Assembly: GCA_945613045.1 (NCBI GenBank) | Contig: CALZAG010000032.1 | Location: 1-11,261, forward strand | Source: an uncultured Clostridia bacterium | Lineage (GTDB): Bacteria > Bacillota > Clostridia > Oscillospirales > Oscillospiraceae | DNA: 11,261 nt | Direction of reading: 5' to 3' | Shown here: in pieces, positions 6,747-11,261 of the stretch | Layout of the letters: each line of letters begins with the position of its first letter | Numbering within the stretch: position 1 is the first letter of the stretch | Made by a program: the position numbers and the translations under genes | Notes under the pieces: generated by a model | Databases searched by the model: none | Told to the model about the DNA's origin: nothing | What the model saw: only the letters and a program-made list of their open reading frames with translations

Positions 6747-8516
6747 CTACACGGTTGTCGAGTTCGGTTCGGCGTCCGGCAGCGTGGGCAGGAGGTCCTC
6801 CATGCGCAGCAGCATGGTGGCCGCCTGAGCGCGTGTCGCGCCCCGCGTCGGTCTGACGGTGTTATCCTGATATCCGCGCACGACGCCGGCTGAGCACATG
6901 GCGTTTACCGCCTCGTAGAGACCGGGGTCGACGGCGGCGCTGTCGGAAAATCCGCTCAGCACGTCGTCCGGCGCGCTCAGCATTTTCCCGCAGGAGCCTA
7001 TGTAGCGGTACAGCATTGCCGAAAGCGCCTGACGGCTGATGCTCGCCCTCGGGCGGAAGCTGCCGTCGGCATAGCCGTTTATGATGCCGCGGTCTGACGC
7101 CCACGCCAGCGCGTCACAGCACCAATAGTTCTCCGGAACATCGGTAAAATCCACCTTGAGCCCTTTCACATCGGGCTGGCCGGCCATACGGTACAGCACC
7201 GTCACCAGCATGGCGCGTGTCAGCGGCGTATCGGGCGAAAACTCGGTCGCGGTAACCCCCTTGAAGATGCCCTCGGAGACGGCGCGGTCGACCGTATCAT
7301 AGCACCATGCGTCGACGGCGACGTCGGTGAACACATTCCCGCGGGAGGTGTAGGTCAGCATGGCGACCGTTCCCGGCTGATAGCTCGGGGCGTACACGCG
7401 GGCGCGGTAGGTCGTGTCCGGTTCAAGGACGATACCGTCCTCGTATCGGACGCTGTCGCGCGTGGGAACGCTGCCGTCGGCAGTGTAGTATATCTCCGCG
7501 CCGGAAAGGCTGCTGCTTATAGTCAGTCTGCCGTCCGATATCGTCATCGACGGCGCGGGGGCGGGGGTATACTCAACGAACTTTTCAACGGTATCCGTGC
7601 GGATGCCGTTCCATTTTATGACCGTCACGGCTCTGACGGTCGTATCCTTCGCAACAAGGAACGGCCCCGTGTATTTTGTGCTGTTTTTAGGGGTCGGGAG
7701 CTCGCCGTTGAGGGTGTAGTATACCTGGCCGCGGCTGTCCCCGCTGAGACTGACGAGCTTGCCCTCAGCTGTGTTTTTGACCGTGATAACGGGCTTTTTT
7801 ATCGCCGGGTCGGTACCGTATGAGCCGGGATAGCAGGAGTAATACAGCTTGCCGTTTTCGAGCTTCACTCCGCGGCGCATGAACATCTCGCTGAGCGTCA
7901 CGAATTCGTAGCCCTGAGCCTGCAAGGTGTCGATAGCGCGCAGAGCCGCGGTCACGGAGGTGGAGTGCGTGTCATGCAGCAGGGCGATGGAGCCGTCGCG
8001 GGCCTGCTTTATGAATTCGTTGTACACCGAGTCGGCGTTCTGCGTCTTCCAGTCGTATGTATCCATCGACCAGTAGAAGCAGGGCACGTTTGCCGCCGCC
8101 AGCACGCGGGCGTTCTGGTCGCCGTAGGGCGGCCGGAGCATATATTTAAAGTCGATGCCGATGGCCTTATCGAGTATGCCGTCGTTCTTTGAGAGCTGAG
8201 CCTTGATCTCCTTATCGCTGAGGGTGGTCAGCGCGGGGTGATCGTAGGTGTGGCTTGCGATCTCGTGCCCCTCCTCCCAGGCTCGCTTCACGAGCTGCGG
8301 ATTATACTCGCTCATGGTGCCGACCATGAAGAATGTGCAGTGCACGCCGCGGGCCTTGAGCCCGTCGAGCAGCCGCGCGGTGTTCTTCGACGACGGCCCG
8401 TCGTCAAAGGTCAGGGCAATGAGCTTGGGCCCTGCCGCCTGAGCCTGCAGCGGCATGATGCCGGCAAGCATCAGCACCGCAAGGAAGATCGCCGCAAATC
8501 TCTTAATCTTTCTCAT
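6747..8516 (-). CDS. Secreted NodB-type polysaccharide deacetylase with two chitobiase-C-like repeats and three SLH domains
   Basis: The protein is predicted to remove N-acetyl groups from a wall or surface glycan outside the cell while bound to the wall. Seen in 589 residues: a signal peptide (MRKIKR, hydrophobic 8-22, likely cut near AQA-AG, about 28); a NodB domain (about 30-215) with TFDDGP (D38 catalytic base, D39 metal), SHTYDH (H89, H93 metal), RPPYG (128-132) and LLHDTH (H181 acid); two CHB_HEX_C-like beta modules (about 242-316 and 322-390), each with a YYT-x3-G-x-x-PT motif; and SLH domains at about 394-445, 456-507 and 522-572. The SLH repeats have F-x-D-V starts and TRAM, SRQA and TRAQ motifs. 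The first two are good; the third lacks the conserved Trp. SLH domains normally bind a pyruvylated secondary wall polymer. The catalytic residues are complete, so it is probably active; peptidoglycan GlcNAc is the default substrate guess. It is last in the operon, 3 bases after the DHHW gene, and its ribosome site is weak (GGGG, about 9 bases upstream). Confidence 0.93.
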   Translation of the reverse strand: MRKIKRFAAIFLAVLMLAGIMPLQAQAAGPKLIALTFDDGPSSKNTARLLDGLKARGVHCTFFMVGTMSEYNPQLVKRAWEEGHEIASHTYDHPALTTLSDKEIKAQLSKNDGILDKAIGIDFKYMLRPPYGDQNARVLAAANVPCFYWSMDTYDWKTQNADSVYNEFIKQARDGSIALLHDTHSTSVTAALRAIDTLQAQGYEFVTLSEMFMRRGVKLENGKLYYSCYPGSYGTDPAIKKPVITVKNTAEGKLVSLSGDSRGQVYYTLNGELPTPKNSTKYTGPFLVAKDTTVRAVTVIKWNGIRTDTVEKFVEYTPAPAPSMTISDGRLTISSSLSGAEIYYTADGSVPTRDSVRYEDGIVLEPDTTYRARVYAPSYQPGTVAMLTYTSRGNVFTDVAVDAWCYDTVDRAVSEGIFKGVTATEFSPDTPLTRAMLVTVLYRMAGQPDVKGLKVDFTDVPENYWCCDALAWASDRGIINGYADGSFRPRASISRQALSAMLYRYIGSCGKMLSAPDDVLSGFSDSAAVDPGLYEAVNAMCSAGVVRGYQDNTVRPTRGATRAQAATMLLRMEDLLPTLPDAEPNSTTV

Positions 8517-8519
8517 CTC

Positions 8520-9614
8520 TTAAAACCCCAGCTTTACCATATTGTTATCGTTTGAAAGGCCGCTCATCTCCGCGACGAAGAGTATCTCGTCGACTCCCTC
8601 CTGCGTAACGAGCTGCCGCGCAGAGCCCATATAGTAGCGCATATCCAGCATTATGATGTTTTCAAAGTCGGCGGTCAGGAAGGGCGCAAGGCTGTTTGCA
8701 AAGGAGTCCTTTATGATAAGCAGCGTTTTGCCGTTATCGCAGCCGCCGGTGATGTTCGTCTGACCGTAGTTGCCGCCGAAGAACACCTTGTACTTGTCCT
8801 TTTCGTTCTTCGCCTCGTTATAGTAAAAATCTATATCCTTACCGTCGGCGGTGACCTTCACCGTGCCGGCCACGGGCGCGATATACACGCTGTCCGGACG
8901 CGCCGAGGGATCAAGCGTCTTTGAATAGGTCGTGCCGAGGAAATCCTCGCTGAAAAGCTCGCGCTGCGCGCCGAAAGCGCCGTCGGGCATATACTCGCGG
9001 TAGGCAGCGTAAGCTCCGTACCATGTCCAGTGGTGGTCGGTGCGGTAGTATATCTGCTCGCCCTTATTTGCGCTCAGCGCAGAGTAAAGGTCGGGGACGT
9101 TCACGCCGTCAAGCAGCCCGCGGGCGGTATCGTACATGGCCTGCGCGTCATACATGAGCGCGTTGTCCGGCAGCTTATCGCTCATGACGGTACCCGTCGC
9201 GGGGACGAGCAGCACGCTCGCGGGGACTCCGCTCTCCCTGATAAAGTCGTTTATCAGCGCAAGGTTCGACTCAAATTTTCTTTCGTCGATATCCTCCGGC
9301 GTGATCTTTTCCATATAGTAGCCGTCGCTGCCGAGGTAGGCTCCGCCAATATCCCTGAAGCCGGCGGCTTTTTTAAGCCTCGTTCCGAGCTCCGTCCATA
9401 CGTCGCGTGCGGGAAACTGGTCGGACATATAATCAGTCAGCTTTTCCTGAAATCTTCCGCTGAGTACATCGTCGCCGCGCAGCTCCGGCGCGGTCTGGAG
9501 CATACGGTTCTCATTGTCGGAAAAGCTTTTGTCCTCGCCGAGGAACACAAACGCCGCCGGCAGTACGATAACCGCAAGAAAGAGCGCGATAAATGTAATA
9601 TAAAGCTTTTTCAT
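8520..9614 (-). CDS. DHHW/AlgX-like SGNH-type O-acetyltransferase
   Basis: This is a membrane-anchored extracellular protein predicted to place acetyl groups on a surface polysaccharide, taking them from the MBOAT protein encoded just upstream. From the ATG at 9614 it has 364 residues. One N-terminal hydrophobic segment (about 4-25) serves as anchor or signal and no lipobox is seen. The defining motif TDHHWTWYGAY contains D193 and H195, matching the D-x-H of AlgX. KDSFANSL contains S304, the likely nucleophile of the Ser-His-Asp set. NENRML after the membrane segment and DYMSDQFPARD (about 61-71) are usual in this group. A GTG at 9623 is in frame, but it lies inside the ribosome site AAGAGGTG, which stands 8 bases before the ATG, so the ATG is preferred. 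Twelve bases separate it from the MBOAT stop. The glycan acceptor cannot be told. The family call is firm; the enzymatic role is inferred from AlgX/AlgJ. Confidence 0.88.
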   Translation of the reverse strand: MKKLYITFIALFLAVIVLPAAFVFLGEDKSFSDNENRMLQTAPELRGDDVLSGRFQEKLTDYMSDQFPARDVWTELGTRLKKAAGFRDIGGAYLGSDGYYMEKITPEDIDERKFESNLALINDFIRESGVPASVLLVPATGTVMSDKLPDNALMYDAQAMYDTARGLLDGVNVPDLYSALSANKGEQIYYRTDHHWTWYGAYAAYREYMPDGAFGAQRELFSEDFLGTTYSKTLDPSARPDSVYIAPVAGTVKVTADGKDIDFYYNEAKNEKDKYKVFFGGNYGQTNITGGCDNGKTLLIIKDSFANSLAPFLTADFENIIMLDMRYYMGSARQLVTQEGVDEILFVAEMSGLSNDNNMVKLGF

Positions 9615-9620
9615 CACGCT

Positions 9621-9628
9621 CACCTCTT
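9621..9628 (-). promoter_or_regulatory. Ribosome binding site that decides the DHHW gene start
   Basis: The minus strand reads AAGAGGTG, overlapping the TAA of the MBOAT gene (9627-9629). The AGAGG core has 8 bases to the ATG at 9614. The upstream GTG (9621-9623) is part of this site and so is not the likely start. Confidence 0.65.
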
Positions 9629-11027
9629 AAAATCTGAAATACAGGAAGGGATTGTAGCTGTCGCCGATGAGGAACACCATGCTCAGTCCGAGCAGGAGCA
9701 GCGTCAGTACCGACTTCAGGATGAAAGCCGGTCTCTCGCCGAGCCTGCCGCTGAGGGAGATCATGAGCTTTTTGGGAAGCTCCGTGGAGGCGACGCAGCA
9801 GATAATGAGCAGCACGGCCTTGGTGGTCAGCCAGTAAAGGTCGAGGCCGCCCAGAGCGCCGTTTGCGCCGAACATGGAGCCGAGGAAGGGCAGCAACACA
9901 GTAATGTCGTCGCAGGCGAAGATGACCCAGCCGAGGACTATCAGCAGCAGCGAATAGATATGCCGCAGAATTTTCGGCGCCCTGTCAAGAGCTTTGAGCA
10001 GGAACAGCTTTTCAACGAACAGGACCGCGAAGTAGTATAGCCCCCAGAGCACGAAGTTCCAGCCCGCTCCGTGCCAGAAGCCGGTGAGCGTCCAGACGAT
10101 GAGCAGATTCAGCGCCTGCCTTGCAAAGCCGCGCCTGTTGCCGCCCAGCGGGATATACAGATACTCTCTGAACCATGTGCTCAGAGTTATATGCCAGCGC
10201 CGCCAGAAATCGGTTATCGACACTGACTGATACGGGTAACGGAAGTTCTCGGGGAACTTGAAGCCGAACATCCTGCCAAGGCCGATGGCCATGTCCGAAT
10301 AGCCGGAAAAGTCAAAGTATATCTGGAAGGTGAAGGCTATCGCTCCCAGCCACGCCATAAGCGCGGAGCTGCTGCCGCCGAGGGCGTATATCTCCGACCA
10401 CAGGGCGCCGATCTGGTTTGCAAGCAGCACCTTTTTGCCGAGGCCGACCACGAAGCGCATCGCGCCCTCGGAGAAATCCTGCGCGGTGACGCGCCTGTCA
10501 CGGAGCTGTCCCTCCACATCCGAATAGCGGACGATAGGGCCGGCTATGAGCTGGGGGAACATGGTGATGTACATTCCGAAGTCGATGATGTTGCGCTGCA
10601 CCTTCACATCGCCGCGGTACACATCGATGGTATAGCTCATGGCCTGGAAGGTATAGAAGGATATGCCTATGGGCAGGGCAAGCTTGAGCAGGTCGAAGTT
10701 TGCGCCGAAGGCGGCGTTAATGTTGCTTATGATGAAGTCCGTGTACTTGAACACGCACAAAAGACCCACGTCTATTACGACCGACAGCACCAGCATAAGC
10801 TTCAGGCGGCGGCTGCTCTGCCTGTACTTTTCCATCAGCAGGCCGAAAACATAGTTTGCGATGATGGAGAATATCATCAGGAACACATATTTCGGCTCGC
10901 CCCAGGCGTAAAAAACGAGGCTGGCTATCAGCAGGAAGAGATTTCGTCCCTTTTTCGGGCAGATATAATAACCCAGAAGTACAAGGGGCAGGAATATGCA
11001 AAGAAAAATCGTGCTGCTGAATACCAT
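9627..11027 (-). CDS. MBOAT family membrane-bound O-acyltransferase (AlgI/DltB type)
   Basis: This polytopic membrane protein is predicted to accept acetyl groups in the cytoplasm and pass them outward for transfer to a surface glycan. It has 466 residues, normal for AlgI-like proteins, with about ten or more hydrophobic segments from residue 5 to 460. Family motifs are ALPIGISFYTFQAMSY (117-132), FPQLIAGPIVRY (157-168), FDFSGYSDMAIGLG (238-251), FRYPYQSVSITDFWRRWHITLSTWFR (262-287) and LTGFWHGAGWNFVLWG (314-329). H319 in the last is the conserved catalytic His and H279 is the second conserved His. The ATG has GGAG about 10 bases upstream, next to the stop of the preceding gene 16 bases away. 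Its partner is the DHHW protein directly downstream, as AlgI pairs with AlgJ/AlgX. DltB-type D-alanylation is less likely because no dltA/dltC/dltD is near. The family call is near certain; the donor and acceptor are inferred. Confidence 0.95.
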   Translation of the reverse strand: MVFSSTIFLCIFLPLVLLGYYICPKKGRNLFLLIASLVFYAWGEPKYVFLMIFSIIANYVFGLLMEKYRQSSRRLKLMLVLSVVIDVGLLCVFKYTDFIISNINAAFGANFDLLKLALPIGISFYTFQAMSYTIDVYRGDVKVQRNIIDFGMYITMFPQLIAGPIVRYSDVEGQLRDRRVTAQDFSEGAMRFVVGLGKKVLLANQIGALWSEIYALGGSSSALMAWLGAIAFTFQIYFDFSGYSDMAIGLGRMFGFKFPENFRYPYQSVSITDFWRRWHITLSTWFREYLYIPLGGNRRGFARQALNLLIVWTLTGFWHGAGWNFVLWGLYYFAVLFVEKLFLLKALDRAPKILRHIYSLLLIVLGWVIFACDDITVLLPFLGSMFGANGALGGLDLYWLTTKAVLLIICCVASTELPKKLMISLSGRLGERPAFILKSVLTLLLLGLSMVFLIGDSYNPFLYFRF

Positions 11028-11043
11028 CTGTATATATCTCCGT

Positions 11044-11261
11044 TTACTTTGTAAATTCGCGGAATGCGTTCTCGACCGCCGCTGGAGCGTCGCACATGAT
11101 GAGCAGCGCGAAGCTGCCCTCGGTTTTTATCACAGCGCTTTCGGCTCTTTCGGCCTGTTCCGGCTCATAGGTTTTGTAGAGCCGGACGCGGCCTTCAAGA
11201 TGCTCGCGCAGACTGTCGGCCGCGGCGGAAGCGTCGGCCTTGTCTTTGAGCCGTATCACCG
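11044..11261 (-). CDS. DUF4358-like protein, C-terminal part (5' end outside window)
   Basis: Seventy-two codons up to the window edge are open. A GTG at 11257-11259 could be read as a start, but it has only two bases before the edge and probably encodes an internal Val. The segment has a helix-like part rich in Lys/Ala/Glu (LKDKADASAAADSLREHLEG), then YEPEQAERAESAVIKTEG, a hydrophobic strand (SFALLIMCD), and a final helix ending AFREFTK. This resembles from memory the C-terminal end of DUF4358 proteins, small exported or lipid-anchored Firmicutes proteins of unknown function often found next to MBOAT and DHHW genes. The N-terminal signal that would support this is outside the window. It is co-directional, 16 bases before the MBOAT gene, so it belongs to the same operon. 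No function is assigned. Confidence in the coding call is high; the family call is moderate. Confidence 0.65.
   Translation of the reverse strand, partial: VIRLKDKADASAAADSLREHLEGRVRLYKTYEPEQAERAESAVIKTEGSFALLIMCDAPAAVENAFREFTK

Noticed and set aside
9615..9623. GTG at 9623 as the start of the DHHW protein
   Set aside because: The GTG lies inside the AAGAGGTG ribosome site, which is correctly spaced for the ATG at 9614.
9030..10040. Long plus-strand open frame across the MBOAT/DHHW junction
   Set aside because: It overlaps two genes with strong family motifs on the other strand; its His/Gln/Glu-rich product resembles no known protein.
1..11261. Mobile element, CRISPR array, tRNA or phage genes
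   Set aside because: No direct-repeat arrays, transposase or integrase motifs, or tRNA-like folds were recognised; the gaps between genes are all under 170 bases.

Overview
The window looks like chromosomal DNA from a Gram-positive anaerobe of the class Clostridia, probably an Oscillospiraceae/Ruminococcaceae-type gut bacterium. The evidence is moderately high GC, AGGAGG-type ribosome sites, the order dgt-dnaG-rpoD, an SLH-anchored surface enzyme, and an MBOAT/DHHW acetylation pair beside a DUF4358-like gene. This placement is inferred from gene content. No rRNA, tRNA, mobile element or CRISPR array was seen.

The left part (1-3453, minus strand) is a macromolecular synthesis operon, transcribed dgt > dnaG > rpoD. 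It encodes a dNTP triphosphohydrolase-like HD protein, DNA primase and the N-terminal 222 residues of the housekeeping sigma factor, which is cut by the window edge. The gene gaps are 33 and 5 bases. Upstream of it (3586-5511, minus) lies a two-gene unit, hflX > yigZ, fused stop-to-start with no gap. It is driven by a convincing sigma-A promoter at 5547-5574 and closed by a strong hairpin terminator at 3499-3537. That terminator sits just in front of dgt, so the dgt promoter is not obvious.

The middle (5512-6746) holds a 169-base divergent promoter region, then galE on the plus strand. This is the only plus-strand gene, a UDP-glucose 4-epimerase. Its gatekeeper position carries Cys, as in enzymes that also epimerise UDP-GlcNAc/UDP-GalNAc. 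A 15-bp perfect hairpin flanked by A6 and T6 follows, shared by galE and the convergent operon to its right.

The right part (6747-11261, minus) is a tight four-gene cell-surface operon: a DUF4358-like protein (5' end cut off) > MBOAT O-acyltransferase > DHHW/AlgX-like SGNH acetyltransferase > secreted NodB polysaccharide deacetylase with two chitobiase-C-like repeats and three SLH domains. The likely scheme is that the MBOAT protein passes acetyl groups across the membrane and the DHHW protein places them on an extracellular glycan. The SLH-anchored deacetylase removes N-acetyl groups from wall glycan. The neighbouring epimerase could supply galactose or GalNAc precursors. The pairing of O-acetylation with N-deacetylation in one transcription unit is the most interesting aspect of the window, but its substrate cannot be read from the sequence.
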